Assembly (NCBI RefSeq): GCF_006443685.1
Contig: NZ_VFYP01000005.1
Span: 102,917 to 166,916 of the forward strand
DNA length: 64,000 nt
Direction of reading: 5' to 3'
Source of the DNA: Rhizobium glycinendophyticum
GTDB taxonomy: Bacteria; Pseudomonadota; Alphaproteobacteria; Rhizobiales; Rhizobiaceae
Made by a program: the position numbers and the translations under genes. The notes beneath the pieces were generated by a model. It did not search any database, had not been told where the DNA came from, and worked only from the letters and a program-made list of their open reading frames with translations. Shown one piece after another: positions 25,370-34,323 of the stretch; the first letter of the stretch is position 1; each line of letters opens with the position of its first letter.

Positions 25370-27553
25370 ATGGTCGATAATTCGATCCCTCCGGTGGAGC
25401 GCGAAGAGATGCAGAATTCAGGTTCGATCCCTCAGATCGACCTGGCGCATTTCTTTTCGGTCCTGCGTGGCGGCCTGCTGGGCATTATCGTCATGACCGT
25501 GCTCTTTGCCGCAGCGGCAGTGGGCTTTTCGCTATTGCTGAAGAACTATTATGTCTCAACGGTCAGCATCCTCGTCGACCCGGAAGGCTCACGGATCGTC
25601 GAAGGCGAGATCTACGGCGACAGCCGCGCAACCGAAGCTCGGGCACTGAACCAACAGTATATCCTCACCTCCGTGCGTGTTCTGAGCGCGGTGGTGGAAT
25701 CGCAGTCGCTGGTCGATGATCCCGAATTCGGCGCCGCAAAGCCCTTCGAAAGCGATCGCGGCAAGCGCGCTCAGCGTGCGCTCGAAGCGTTGCAAAAGGC
25801 CATCGTTGCGGACCTGAACAAGGCGAGCTTTGTCATCGACCTATCGGTCACGACCGGAGACCCGGCCAAATCGGCACGACTCGCCAATGCTATAGCGGAA
25901 ACCTACATCCAGACCCGAATTCAGATGAACAACGGCGTCGTTCGCCAAGCGACGACGGATCTTTCAGCACAGCTCGCGAGCCTGGAAAAGGCAGTCGAAG
26001 ACGGTGACCGAGCCGTCCAGGCCTATAAGGCCGAGCATAACATCGTTGATGTCGGCGGGCGCCCGACGTCCGAGCAGCAGATCGCCGAGACAAACACCGA
26101 GATCACCCGCATTTCCGGAACGATTGCCGAAAACGAAGCGTTGATGTCGGAACTCAAGCTTGCGCGTTCCAACCCGGAATACCTGCGTTATACGCCAGAC
26201 GCCTCCCTGACCCCGGCCATCATCGAACTGCGCACTCGCTACCACGCGGCGCTGGAGCAACAATCAGTCCTGCAGTCCTCCTTTGGTGATCGCCATCCGG
26301 CGCTGCAAAGTGCGCGCGCCCGTACCCAGGCCGTATCGGCCCTCCTCAATACCCAGTTGAAGGATTTTGAGACCTCGCTCGCGCGCAATGCCGAGAAGCT
26401 TAAAAGCCAGCGGCAGCTGCTGCAGAAGAACCTCGCCTCCCTCAAAGCGAACCTGAACGAATCTGACGAATCGATGGTTCAGTTGCGCGAGCTCGAACGC
26501 AAGCTCGCCAGCGATCGCCTCGTCTACGAATCCTTCCTACTGCGCACACGGCAGCTTTCGGGCCAGGAGCGGACCGTCAGTGAAAATCCGCAGATCATTT
26601 CTGCTGGCCAGGTGCCGTTGAGCAAGGCCGGACCCCGCCGCTCCCTGATTGTCGCCGGTGCAACGATCCTCGGTTTCCTCGTCGGATGCGGAATTGCGCT
26701 GGCGCGCGATATGCGGACGTCAACCGAGCCACGGGCTGCTTCCATACCGGCGTCAACACCGATGGCACAGGTGGCGGCGGCGAAAATGGCAGAACCCAAG
26801 CGCCGGCGGCGGACGTTCCGGGAATGGCTGCGCCCCGAGCCCCGCGACGAGCCTGCACCCTCGGCAGACAATGATACGCCGGATCGTGAGGAACTTCCGG
26901 CACGGATCAAGAACCGTCGCACACGGGTTACCGGCCCCGCCGCAGATGACGGTGACCTCTACGCCGCCGCGACGCGTCAGTTGATCCGACTGACCCAGGG
27001 AAGACCCAATCATATGGTTGTGGTTTACGCATCGGGCCAGCACCGCGATGGCCATCGTACGGCCCTGCAACTCGCCAAATCAGTGGCCGGCACAGGCAAG
27101 AACCTGTTGTTGGTCGACGCCGAGCGCGAGGCCAACCTCACCCGTCAGGCAGCAGCCGTCGGTAAGCCGGGATTGATGGACGCGATCTCTCTGCAGCGGA
27201 TCGAGGGTGACTTCGTCAATCCGGACAGGACACCGGGTCTTTGGCTGATGCCGGCCGGCCGCCGCTCGCCGCGCATTTCAACAAAGGGTATTTCCCAATC
27301 GCAGACACTGGTCGACTGGCTGGAGGCTGACGGCCTGCTCTTTGATCTCGTCTTGGTCTATGTCGGTCGCTGGAACGTACAGCAGGCAACGCCTGCCATT
27401 GAAGCCGCGGCCGATGGTTTCGCTGTCATCGGCAACTGGTTCAACCGCCGGGATGTTGAAGAAACGGTTTCCTCGTTGGAAGAGCACGACCTGCGTCCCA
27501 CCCTTCCCCTCTTCCTCGACGAGGAGGTGGACAGCGTTCCCCGCGCCGGCTGA
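25370..27553 (+). CDS. Polysaccharide co-polymerase (Wzz/GumC/ExoP type) with a degenerate tyrosine-kinase domain
   Basis: This 727-residue inner-membrane protein controls chain length and export of the polysaccharide. Residues about 35-60 are the first membrane segment of a Wzz domain, a long coiled periplasmic region spans about 110-400, and the second membrane segment is near 425-445 (SLIVAGATILGFLVGCGIAL). An Arg/Pro-rich linker leads to a BY-kinase-like domain from about residue 545. Its Walker A equivalent, ASGQHRDGHRT (about 553-563), has His and Arg where GKS/T is expected. The A-prime motif LLLVDAERE remains. There is no C-terminal tyrosine cluster. An in-frame ATG at 25409 is an alternative start. 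Confidence 0.88.
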   Translation: MVDNSIPPVEREEMQNSGSIPQIDLAHFFSVLRGGLLGIIVMTVLFAAAAVGFSLLLKNYYVSTVSILVDPEGSRIVEGEIYGDSRATEARALNQQYILTSVRVLSAVVESQSLVDDPEFGAAKPFESDRGKRAQRALEALQKAIVADLNKASFVIDLSVTTGDPAKSARLANAIAETYIQTRIQMNNGVVRQATTDLSAQLASLEKAVEDGDRAVQAYKAEHNIVDVGGRPTSEQQIAETNTEITRISGTIAENEALMSELKLARSNPEYLRYTPDASLTPAIIELRTRYHAALEQQSVLQSSFGDRHPALQSARARTQAVSALLNTQLKDFETSLARNAEKLKSQRQLLQKNLASLKANLNESDESMVQLRELERKLASDRLVYESFLLRTRQLSGQERTVSENPQIISAGQVPLSKAGPRRSLIVAGATILGFLVGCGIALARDMRTSTEPRAASIPASTPMAQVAAAKMAEPKRRRRTFREWLRPEPRDEPAPSADNDTPDREELPARIKNRRTRVTGPAADDGDLYAAATRQLIRLTQGRPNHMVVVYASGQHRDGHRTALQLAKSVAGTGKNLLLVDAEREANLTRQAAAVGKPGLMDAISLQRIEGDFVNPDRTPGLWLMPAGRRSPRISTKGISQSQTLVDWLEADGLLFDLVLVYVGRWNVQQATPAIEAAADGFAVIGNWFNRRDVEETVSSLEEHDLRPTLPLFLDEEVDSVPRAG

Positions 27554-27867
27554 GGCTGACCGGCTGCAGCCATTGCAAGCCGGGAGTGCTTGAACGTCGT
27601 CCCGTTAGGCACATCTTAAGTCTGTCTTGCGAATGACCGGGAAGTTGCAGGCAAGCCAGCATCTGGTTGCAGACAATTATCATTATCGAGAGAAAAGACA
27701 TCTATGTCTTAAGCCGAAGATAATGAACTGCTGGCGATCTGGAGCGCGGCATTGAAGAAAACAGGATTGAACTTGGTCCTCGAGGGACACCTTCGAGTGA
27801 ACTTACGTGGCGGCGGCAGCCACTGCCTGTGCCCTCTCTGCGCTTTACCGCCGGAGGTCTGCAAGCC
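27554..27867. other. Intergenic region before the third GT4 gene
   Basis: This 314-bp spacer has no credible gene. It holds the inverted repeat AAGACAT-CT-ATGTCTT at 27695-27710, which could be an operator or a short hairpin. TTAA motifs with seven-base spacing near 27611 and 27709 resemble CtrA sites only poorly. Confidence 0.5.
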
Positions 27868-29106
27868 GTGAAGCCACCGGTCGAGCGTGTCGTCATCATC
27901 AACGACTTCTCCGTTGCGCGCGGTGGCGCAACGACGCTCGTACTTCTACTGCTCAAACTTCTCAGATCTCGCGACATCCCGGTCACCCTTATCGTCGGGG
28001 ACGATGGCGAGAACCCACTCTTTTCCGAGCTCGGATTGGACGTGGTTCCCCTGGGCCAAAAGGAATTGCTCAAGGGCAATCTGTTGAGAACTGCGGTCAG
28101 TGGTATCGACAATGCTCCAGCCAGTAAACTTGTCCAGGACTGGATTGCGCGGAACGATACGCCCGGCACCGTCTATCACGTACATACCTGGTCGCAGATC
28201 CTGTCGCCTTCGATCTTTCTGCCTTTGCGCCGCGTTGCGGATCGCACGGTGTTTCACGCCCACGATTCCTTTCACGCCTGCCCTAACGGCGCCTATATGA
28301 ACTACCCGAAGGAAACCCAGTGCATGCTGGTCCCCCTTGGCGGGCGCTGTCTTACGACGAATTGCGATCGCAGGTCTTATGCCCACAAGCTCTGGAGATC
28401 GGCGCGTCAAGCCCGGCTTTTCGTCGCGATGGGCCAGGATATTCCCTGGGGCAGCATCTTGCTCATCCACGAAAAGATGACTGACGGTTTCAAGCGTGCC
28501 GGTTACACAACCGACATCTTGCGGACCATTCGCAATCCCGCCTCACCTTTCATTGCGTCCCGCGTGCCAGCAGAAGACAACAGGAGCTATTTCTTCATCG
28601 GCCGTCTGGAGCAGGAAAAGGGACCGCAAGATGCCCTTGCCGCCGCGCGGGCGGCAGGCGTCAGCCTCGAGGTCATCGGCGACGGCCCGTTGCGCGAGAC
28701 GCTGATGGCACAGTATCCGGACATGGTCTTTCACGGCTGGCGCCAGGCAGACGAAATCGGCGAACTCATCAAGAGGGCCCGTGCGCTCGTGATCCCGTCC
28801 CGTCTTCCAGAGCCCTTCGGCCTTGTTGCCGTTGAAGCCGCCGCGAGCGGCATCCCACTGATCCTGACCGAAATGGCGCTGCTCGCCGACGAAGTGGTCC
28901 GGAGCGGCATTGGTCTCACCTGCAACACGCAGGACACCGCCAGCTTTGCCACAACCTTGCGCACGATCGAAGAGATGTCGCGTGAAGATCTGCATCGGAT
29001 GAGTGAGCGGGCCTACGCGGGCGCAATTGCCATGGCCAATACGCCGGAGGCTTGGGCAGACAAACTCCTTGACGTCTACAAAGATCTACTGACGGCTAGC
29101 CACTGA
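27868..29106 (+). CDS. Glycosyltransferase family 4
   Basis: This is a 412-residue GT-B transferase with VVIINDFSVARGGATTLVL at the N-terminus, YFFIGRLEQEKGPQDAL at the start of the donor lobe, and the donor signature RLPEPFGLVAVEAAASGIPL. An internal HAHDSFHACPNGAYMNYP stretch is characteristic of a GT4 subgroup. The start is placed at the GTG at 27868 with CGGAGG ten bases upstream; a GTG at 27829 would add 13 residues. It follows a 314-bp spacer, so it may have its own promoter, and it converges on the PIG-L gene. Confidence 0.85.
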   Translation: MKPPVERVVIINDFSVARGGATTLVLLLLKLLRSRDIPVTLIVGDDGENPLFSELGLDVVPLGQKELLKGNLLRTAVSGIDNAPASKLVQDWIARNDTPGTVYHVHTWSQILSPSIFLPLRRVADRTVFHAHDSFHACPNGAYMNYPKETQCMLVPLGGRCLTTNCDRRSYAHKLWRSARQARLFVAMGQDIPWGSILLIHEKMTDGFKRAGYTTDILRTIRNPASPFIASRVPAEDNRSYFFIGRLEQEKGPQDALAAARAAGVSLEVIGDGPLRETLMAQYPDMVFHGWRQADEIGELIKRARALVIPSRLPEPFGLVAVEAAASGIPLILTEMALLADEVVRSGIGLTCNTQDTASFATTLRTIEEMSREDLHRMSERAYAGAIAMANTPEAWADKLLDVYKDLLTASH

Positions 29107-29114
29107 CCCTCTTG

Positions 29115-29130
29115 GGCACACTTGTGTGCC
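29115..29130. terminator. Hairpin between convergent GT4 and PIG-L genes
   Basis: GGCACAC-TT-GTGTGCC is a perfect 7-bp stem between two convergent stop codons, followed by ATACCCTTTA. It is well placed as a bidirectional terminator. Confidence 0.55.
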
Positions 29131-29147
29131 ATACCCTTTAAACACCT

Positions 29148-29963
29148 TCAGCGCTTGCCCCGCTGCAGTCTGATCACACGGTCGAGCGCGACCAAAAGCG
29201 TGCGCTTAAAGCGCCGAAGAACCCTGCGCCAAAGCGGCAGATGCCCGTCAATCAAGAGCATGTTCATTGGTAGCGACGCCATGGTGCCTCGCACCGGACG
29301 CAGCGGCGCGTCCTCGGCAGTGATTTCGTAGAACAACTCCTGATCAGGCCATACATAGCCGTCATCCCAGGTCCAACTGTCATGTTTCTGATAGTGCTGC
29401 TTCAAGGACAGCGCGAGGCTCTTATTGGTCGGCAACGTAATGGAGCCCCCGAGCCGAGGCGTGTTCATTTCCATGAAGGAGAGGACTCGATCACTGGCAT
29501 AACCGGTCACGACCAGCCGGAAATCGCGCTCCTTTTTAAGCACAGCCACGGCCCGGTAGACCTGCACATGCTCTTCGTGGCCGTATTCGCCCCAGGGATT
29601 GTGGGTGACCACCAGATCACCCTCCGCGATATGCTCGGCAATGGCGGCTCTCGCGAGTTCGAAATTGCGCTGATAACCGTCACGGTCCCGGCCACACTGA
29701 ATGCCATAGGCCGTCTCGATCGGACGGCCCCAGTTCGTCGTCAAAAAACTGCGCGATTCCCGGATGTTGAGACCGATGACGGACGTCAGGGGAAAATCCC
29801 GCAGGAGTGCCGCACGGCCCCGGCTGACGGCAGCGTCGGCCGTGTCCCCGTAACAAAGGATAACCTTCTTGGCCGTAGCCAGGATGGAACTCGCCCAGAG
29901 GATTTCGTCGTCGGGGTGCGCCATGATGATGACGCAGTGATGGAAATCGCGCGGTTGCAGCAT
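29148..29963 (-). CDS. PIG-L family N-acetylglucosaminyl deacetylase-like protein
   Basis: This 271-residue protein belongs to the LmbE/PIG-L zinc deacetylases, which remove N-acetyl groups from GlcNAc-containing glycoconjugates. The metal-site motif IMAHPDDEILWAS is near residue 15 and the second motif NPWGEYGHEEHVQVY lies mid-protein. The start at 29963 (MLQPRDF) puts the HPDDE motif at its usual distance from the N-terminus; the open frame upstream is not conserved in character. It ends the polysaccharide cluster and would plausibly deacetylate an amino sugar of the repeat unit or its lipid-linked precursor. It is transcribed in the same direction as cysA but is separated by 141 bp. Confidence 0.85.
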   Translation of the reverse strand: MLQPRDFHHCVIIMAHPDDEILWASSILATAKKVILCYGDTADAAVSRGRAALLRDFPLTSVIGLNIRESRSFLTTNWGRPIETAYGIQCGRDRDGYQRNFELARAAIAEHIAEGDLVVTHNPWGEYGHEEHVQVYRAVAVLKKERDFRLVVTGYASDRVLSFMEMNTPRLGGSITLPTNKSLALSLKQHYQKHDSWTWDDGYVWPDQELFYEITAEDAPLRPVRGTMASLPMNMLLIDGHLPLWRRVLRRFKRTLLVALDRVIRLQRGKR

Positions 29964-30104
29964 GGCGCCTGTCGTCGTTTCGGTGCCGATACACTGCCCG
30001 CCTTGACCGCCCGACGCAACCGGAAGAGGGTGTCCGGCTCTCGTTAAGGTTAAACCGCCTTCGCTGCTGCGCATGCATCGCGGAGGCTGCACGCGCCGGG
30101 GCGG

Positions 30105-31148
30105 TTAGGAACCCGAGCGGAAGATGCGCCACTTCGTCGGACTGAAACGCACCTTGGAACCGATCGATACCTCGGCGGAAAGCGGCAGCTCGATCTCGAT
30201 ATGGTGGGCAGGCCCCTCCCCCGATGTATCAAGTTCCGCAATACGCGTTCCAGCCAGGCGCCGCTGAGCGGTCACCGTTCCCTGAATGCTCTCCGGACCA
30301 TCCGACAGCACGACATCCTGGGGACGGAAATAGAGATGCCCCGGGCCGGTGGCTTCGCCAGCCGCGAGTGCCACCTCAGCGCCCTGGAACACGACGTGTC
30401 CATCCTTGACCGTCACCGGCAGATGCGAGGACTCGCCGATGAACGAGAAGACGAAGGAGGAATTGGGCCGGTCATAGACATCGTCGGCCGTTCCCACCTG
30501 TTCTACTTTGCCCTGGCTCATGACCACCACACGGTCAGCCAGTTCCAGCGCCTCTTCCTGGTCATGCGTGACAAAGAAGGTGGTATGGCCGGTGCGGTCG
30601 TGAAATTCGCGCAGCCAGCGCCGCAGATCCTTGCGCACCTTGGCATCAAGCGCGCCGAAAGGCTCGTCCAGCAGAAGAACCGACGGCTCGATGGCCATTG
30701 CACGCGCAAGCGCCACGCGCTGCCGCTGACCACCGGACAACTGGGCCGGATAACGCTTGTCCAGACCTTCAAGTTGCACCATTGCCAGAAGATCGGCAAC
30801 ACGCGTCTTGATCTCCGCCTTGCTCGGCCGGGTGCCGCTCGGGCGCACTCGAAGACCAAAGGAAATGTTCTCGGCGACAGTCATGTGCTTGAACAGGGCA
30901 TAGTGCTGGAACACGAAACCGACGTGACGCTCCTGCACCGACTTGAACGAGGCATCCTCGTTGCCAAAGAAGATCTGCCCTTCTGTCGGCTGTTCAAGGC
31001 CCGCAATAAGGCGCAGCAGGGTTGTTTTCCCGGAGCCGGAAGGTCCGAGCAATGCGATAAGCTCGCCCTTCTGGACAGAAAGGGAAACATCGTGAAGCGC
31101 CGGAAACTGTCCGAACTCCTTCCTGATGTTCTTGATGGCGACTTCCAT
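30105..31148 (-). CDS. cysA: Sulfate/thiosulfate ABC importer ATP-binding protein CysA
   Basis: This 347-residue ATPase energises sulfate/thiosulfate uptake from the cytoplasmic side. It has Walker [12 protein letters not shown], the signature [15 protein letters not shown], Walker [13 protein letters not shown] and the H-loop [10 protein letters not shown]. The region after about residue 235 is the regulatory TOBE-like domain seen in CysA. It lies 11 bp downstream of cysW, and the gene order cysT-cysW-cysA is classical. Nearby sbp supplies the binding protein. Confidence 0.95.
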   Translation of the reverse strand: MEVAIKNIRKEFGQFPALHDVSLSVQKGELIALLGPSGSGKTTLLRLIAGLEQPTEGQIFFGNEDASFKSVQERHVGFVFQHYALFKHMTVAENISFGLRVRPSGTRPSKAEIKTRVADLLAMVQLEGLDKRYPAQLSGGQRQRVALARAMAIEPSVLLLDEPFGALDAKVRKDLRRWLREFHDRTGHTTFFVTHDQEEALELADRVVVMSQGKVEQVGTADDVYDRPNSSFVFSFIGESSHLPVTVKDGHVVFQGAEVALAAGEATGPGHLYFRPQDVVLSDGPESIQGTVTAQRRLAGTRIAELDTSGEGPAHHIEIELPLSAEVSIGSKVRFSPTKWRIFRSGS

Positions 31149-31159
31149 GGGGACCCCTT

Positions 31160-32023
31160 TCAGTGCTTCCGCGTGCCGGAGAGTTCAGCGCTGTACCGGA
31201 TTTCGAGGATCGTCTTCAGCGCAAGGGTTACGAGCGCGAGGACGGCCAGGAGCGTCGATACGGCGAACGCCGCGACGAAGTTGTATTCGTTGTAAAGAAC
31301 CTCGACATGCAGAGGCATTGTTTCAGTCAGGCCGCGGATATGGCCAGAGACCACCGAGACTGCCCCGAATTCGCCCATGGCGCGCGCGTTGCAAAGCAGC
31401 ACGCCGTAGAGAAGGCCCCATTTGATATTGGGCAGCGTGACATACCAGAAGGTCTGCCAGCCGCTGGCTCCGAGAGACAGTGCCGCCTCCTCGTCACCAG
31501 TGCCCTGCTCTTGCATCAGCGGAATAAGCTCGCGCGCAACGAAGGGAAAGGTGACGAAGATGGTCGCGAGAACAATGCCCGGGATCGCAAACAGGATTTC
31601 GATGCCATACGACTTGAGCCAGGGACCGAGCACGCTGTTTGCGCCGAAAAGAAGGACATAGACGAGCCCCGAGATGACCGGCGAGATCGAAAACGGCAGG
31701 TCGATCAAAGTCGTCAGGAAGGCCTTGCCGCGAAACTCGAACTTGGCAATGGCCCAGGCCGCCGCGACCCCGAAGACCAGGTTGAGCGGAACGGCAATCG
31801 CGGCAACCGTAAGAGTGAGGCGGATTGCCGAGAAAGTATCGGGTTCGGCCAGCGCCTCAAAGAACGCCGGCACACCCTTGCGAAAAGCTTCAATGAAGAC
31901 CAGCAGCAGGGGCAAAAGCAGGATGATCGCCATGAAGCCCACGGCAATCGCAATCAACACGATGCGCGCTAGAGGAGTTTCCGTCGCAGGATCGTGAAAA
32001 CGCGCGTGACGCTCAGCGGACAT
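31160..32023 (-). CDS. cysW: Sulfate ABC transporter permease CysW
   Basis: This 287-residue permease has about six membrane segments and the EAA-type cytoplasmic loop that docks to CysA ([21 protein letters not shown]). The family-typical [19 protein letters not shown] is also present. Its start lies inside the end of cysT (11-bp overlap), so the two are co-translated. It pairs with CysT as the membrane channel of the sulfate/thiosulfate importer. Confidence 0.95.
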   Translation of the reverse strand: MSAERHARFHDPATETPLARIVLIAIAVGFMAIILLLPLLLVFIEAFRKGVPAFFEALAEPDTFSAIRLTLTVAAIAVPLNLVFGVAAAWAIAKFEFRGKAFLTTLIDLPFSISPVISGLVYVLLFGANSVLGPWLKSYGIEILFAIPGIVLATIFVTFPFVARELIPLMQEQGTGDEEAALSLGASGWQTFWYVTLPNIKWGLLYGVLLCNARAMGEFGAVSVVSGHIRGLTETMPLHVEVLYNEYNFVAAFAVSTLLAVLALVTLALKTILEIRYSAELSGTRKH

Positions 32024-32864
32024 TGGCGAACCTCCGGCGGCTCCAGGCCTGAAGCAGATTGATCAGCAGAAGCATGGAGAAGGATATGACCAGCATGATT
32101 GCGGCGATGGCGGTCGCGCCGGCGTAGTTGAATTCTTCGAGCCGGATGACGATGAGGAGCGGCGCGATTTCGGAAACGTAAGGAATATTGCCTGCGATGA
32201 AGATGACCGAGCCATATTCACCGACGGCGCGAGCAAAGGCCAGCGCAAAACCGGTGAGGATGGCAGGCGAGAGGCTGGGCAGAACAACCATCCGCACGGT
32301 CTGAAAGCGTGTTGCGCCGAGCGTTGCCGCCGCCTCTTCTACTTCGCGGTCCACTTCCTCCATGACGGGTTGCACGGTGCGCACTACGAAAGGAAGTCCG
32401 ATGAAGATGAGGGCGACAACGATACCGGCCGGCGTGAAGGCAATCTTGATGCCGAGAGGTGCAAACAGCGCGCCGATCCAGCCGTTCTGAGCATAGAGAG
32501 CGGCAAGTGCGATACCGGCGACGGCAGTCGGCAAGGCGAAGGGCAGGTCGACGATGGCATCAAGCAGGCGCCTGCCGGGAAAATCATAGCGGACCAGGAC
32601 CCAGGCGACGATCACGCCGAAGATCACGTTGACGATCGCCGCGACGAGTGCCGCGCCGAAGGAGATTCTGAGGGCAAGCAGCGTGCGTTCGTCGGACAGA
32701 ATGTCAAGGAAGCCACCAATCCCGAGCGAACTCGCCCGCACGACTAGGGCTGCAAGCGGAATAAGAATGATCAGGGTCAGGTAGGCAAGCGTATAGCCCA
32801 GCGTCAGCCCGAAGCCGGGCAGAATGCTCGGCTGGCGCCATGTTCGCTTCCTCGCTGTACTCAT
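32013..32864 (-). CDS. cysT: Sulfate ABC transporter permease CysT
   Basis: This 283-residue permease has about six membrane segments, the CysA-docking loop [21 protein letters not shown] and the family stretch [19 protein letters not shown]. The start at 32864 (MSTARKR) has GGGAG seven bases upstream; an in-frame start at 32909 lacks this. It is the first gene of the cysTWA operon and is divergent from the Rrf2 regulator gene across 290 bp, which suggests control by that regulator. Confidence 0.93.
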   Translation of the reverse strand: MSTARKRTWRQPSILPGFGLTLGYTLAYLTLIILIPLAALVVRASSLGIGGFLDILSDERTLLALRISFGAALVAAIVNVIFGVIVAWVLVRYDFPGRRLLDAIVDLPFALPTAVAGIALAALYAQNGWIGALFAPLGIKIAFTPAGIVVALIFIGLPFVVRTVQPVMEEVDREVEEAAATLGATRFQTVRMVVLPSLSPAILTGFALAFARAVGEYGSVIFIAGNIPYVSEIAPLLIVIRLEEFNYAGATAIAAIMLVISFSMLLLINLLQAWSRRRFANVR

Positions 32865-33063
32865 CAATATGCTCCCGGCCGGCCCGCGCTGACCGCGGTG
32901 TGTCGCCATTCATAGCGAGGCTAATCGCTGAAGAAAGGAAAATCCTTCCATTCCGCGCCGTCTCAGTAGAAATTCAGGTATGTCGGGTCCATAGCGACCA
33001 TGAGACCGTACTGCAAAAGGCAAGGGACTTCCCGCAAAATTGGTGGAATGCCGCTTCAGCAAC

Positions 33064-33092
33064 TTGTGAAACAAACACTCAAAAACTATTTA
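33064..33092 (+). promoter_or_regulatory. Candidate sigma-70 promoter of the Rrf2 gene
   Basis: TTGTGA and TATTTA are separated by exactly 17 bp, 63 bp before the Rrf2 start. The arms ACAAACA (33071-33077) and TGTTTGT (33105-33111) are an inverted repeat bracketing the -10 and start region and could be a regulator site. Confidence 0.4.
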
Positions 33093-33154
33093 CGAACTGG
33101 GAAATGTTTGTCTATGTGCACACCGGCACGTGGCACGGGACAGCAGGCACAGAA

Positions 33155-33604
33155 ATGCTGACGAAAAAAGGCAAATACGGACTGAAGGCTTTGGTCGATC
33201 TCGCGCGACTCGGTCCGGGCGAAACTGCGTTCGTCTCCGAAATTGCAACTCGCAACAATATTCCGAAAAAATTCCTCGACACCATCCTGCTGGAACTGCG
33301 CAACACCGGCATCCTGCGGTCGAAGAAAGGCCCCAACGGCGGCTATTCGTTGTCGAAGCCGTCCGAGGATATCATGATTGGGCAGGTGATCCGGGCGCTG
33401 GATGGTCCGCTCGCGCCCATCCGCTGTGCGAGTCGAACAGCTTTCGAAACCTGCGACGACTGTCAGGATCCTGAAACCTGTCAGGTGCGCGTCTCGATGA
33501 CCGAAGTCCGCGACGCGATCGCCTTGATTCTCGACAACATGTCGCTATCCGAGTTCGTCGCCAAGGAAAATGGAGTGGCGGAGACGTTTGTAGCCGGCGA
33601 GTGA
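33155..33604 (+). CDS. Rrf2 family transcriptional regulator next to sulfate uptake genes
   Basis: This 149-residue winged-helix regulator has the Rrf2 N-terminus LTKKGKYGLKALVDLA and the wing GPNGGYSLSKP. The C-terminal half has four cysteines (RCASR, ETCDDC, ETCQVR), which could bind an iron-sulfur cluster as in IscR/RirA/NsrR. In other Rrf2 members, such as CymR, the protein controls cysteine metabolism. It is divergent from cysTWA and lies between it and sbp, so sulfur uptake is the likely target. The frame is open back to 32840, but only the ATG at 33155 gives the usual Rrf2 start and length. Confidence 0.9.
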   Translation: MLTKKGKYGLKALVDLARLGPGETAFVSEIATRNNIPKKFLDTILLELRNTGILRSKKGPNGGYSLSKPSEDIMIGQVIRALDGPLAPIRCASRTAFETCDDCQDPETCQVRVSMTEVRDAIALILDNMSLSEFVAKENGVAETFVAGE

Positions 33605-33666
33605 GCCTGTAATCACCTGCCCACATAAAACACGACGACAATGCGACAGCGTTTGCAGAGGAGGTC

Positions 33667-33689
33667 GTTGCCCGGAAAGAGCGGGCAAC
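33667..33689. terminator. Hairpin between Rrf2 and convergent small gene
   Basis: GTTGCCCG-GAAAGAG-CGGGCAAC is a perfect 8-bp stem with a 7-nt loop between the Rrf2 stop (33604) and the stop of the small convergent gene (33704). Confidence 0.55.
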
Positions 33690-33703
33690 AGAACGTTTGA
33701 CGG

Positions 33704-33841
33704 TCAGAGCACCACGATGATCATCGCCACGAAGACGATAGAGGCGACCAAAGCGACCCTGCCAAGAAAACCATGCAGGCCCCAGCGTTTCTCTGCCTCC
33801 GTGTGGCTGACGCTCTTGGGGGGATATCCAACATAAGCCAT
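33704..33841 (-). CDS. Small membrane protein, 45 residues
   Basis: The product starts MAYVGYPPKSVSH and ends with a single hydrophobic segment (VALVASIVFVAMIIVVL) right at the C-terminus, as in a tail-anchored small protein. GAGG stands five bases before the ATG. It begins seven bases after the stop of the 65-residue gene at 33849-34046, so the two form a small operon. No family is recognised. The clean ribosome-binding sites and the terminator that follows argue it is real. Confidence 0.55.
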   Translation of the reverse strand: MAYVGYPPKSVSHTEAEKRWGLHGFLGRVALVASIVFVAMIIVVL

Positions 33842-33848
33842 GGTCGCC

Positions 33849-34046
33849 TCACAGGACCGGGAAGTAACCGAGGCCCCAGAAGGCCCGATCGGCAGCCTGG
33901 CGCTGATCATCTTCCAGGCCTGTTTGATCGTCGCCCGTGCGGCTCACGACCAGAGTACGATCATCGCCGCGAGAGACCTCGTCGGCTTGGGCGCGACGGA
34001 ATGCTTCGAAGAAATCAAACGAAAACAGGTTGAAGCCAATGGGCAT
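33849..34046 (-). CDS. Hypothetical small protein, 65 residues
   Basis: The product starts MPIGFNLFSFDFFEAFRRA and is otherwise charged and soluble, ending AFWGLGYFPVL. A strong AAGGAGG lies eight bases before the ATG at 34046; the open frame upstream of it has no such signal. It is translated just ahead of the 45-residue membrane protein. No family is recognised and no function can be assigned. Its place between Rrf2 and sbp, both probably sulfur-related, may be informative or accidental. Confidence 0.5.
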   Translation of the reverse strand: MPIGFNLFSFDFFEAFRRAQADEVSRGDDRTLVVSRTGDDQTGLEDDQRQAADRAFWGLGYFPVL

Positions 34047-34269
34047 GTCATGTGCCTCCTTCTTCGCGGTTGCAGACACAGTTTTGCCGTAATCCCCGCT
34101 CCAGTCAACACAATCTACCAAATTACTATTCTATATTCTCGGGACTTTCAGCAAATTCCGTTTCGGTGTGCACATCTTCACAACATCCGGTGCCCGGTAA
34201 AAGATCCGGCTACTCAAAAGAAAACAGCGTCCACCTTGGGCCATCGGCTTGTCGGCCCCTGTTCAACGA

Positions 34270-34302
34270 AATACCCGCATCAGGAGGCCCGATGCGGGTA
34301 TT
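34270..34302 (-). terminator. Terminator hairpin after sbp
   Basis: AATACCCGCATC and GATGCGGGTATT form a perfect 12-bp stem with a 9-nt loop, 21 bp after the sbp stop on the minus strand. Confidence 0.7.
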
Positions 34303-34323
34303 GTCATTGGCACTGCGAAGATA

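Noticed and set aside
27695..27710. AAGACAT-CT-ATGTCTT inverted repeat as a terminator of the chain-length gene
   Set aside because: The stem is AT-rich with a two-base loop and lies 140 bp after the stop; an operator or chance symmetry is equally likely.
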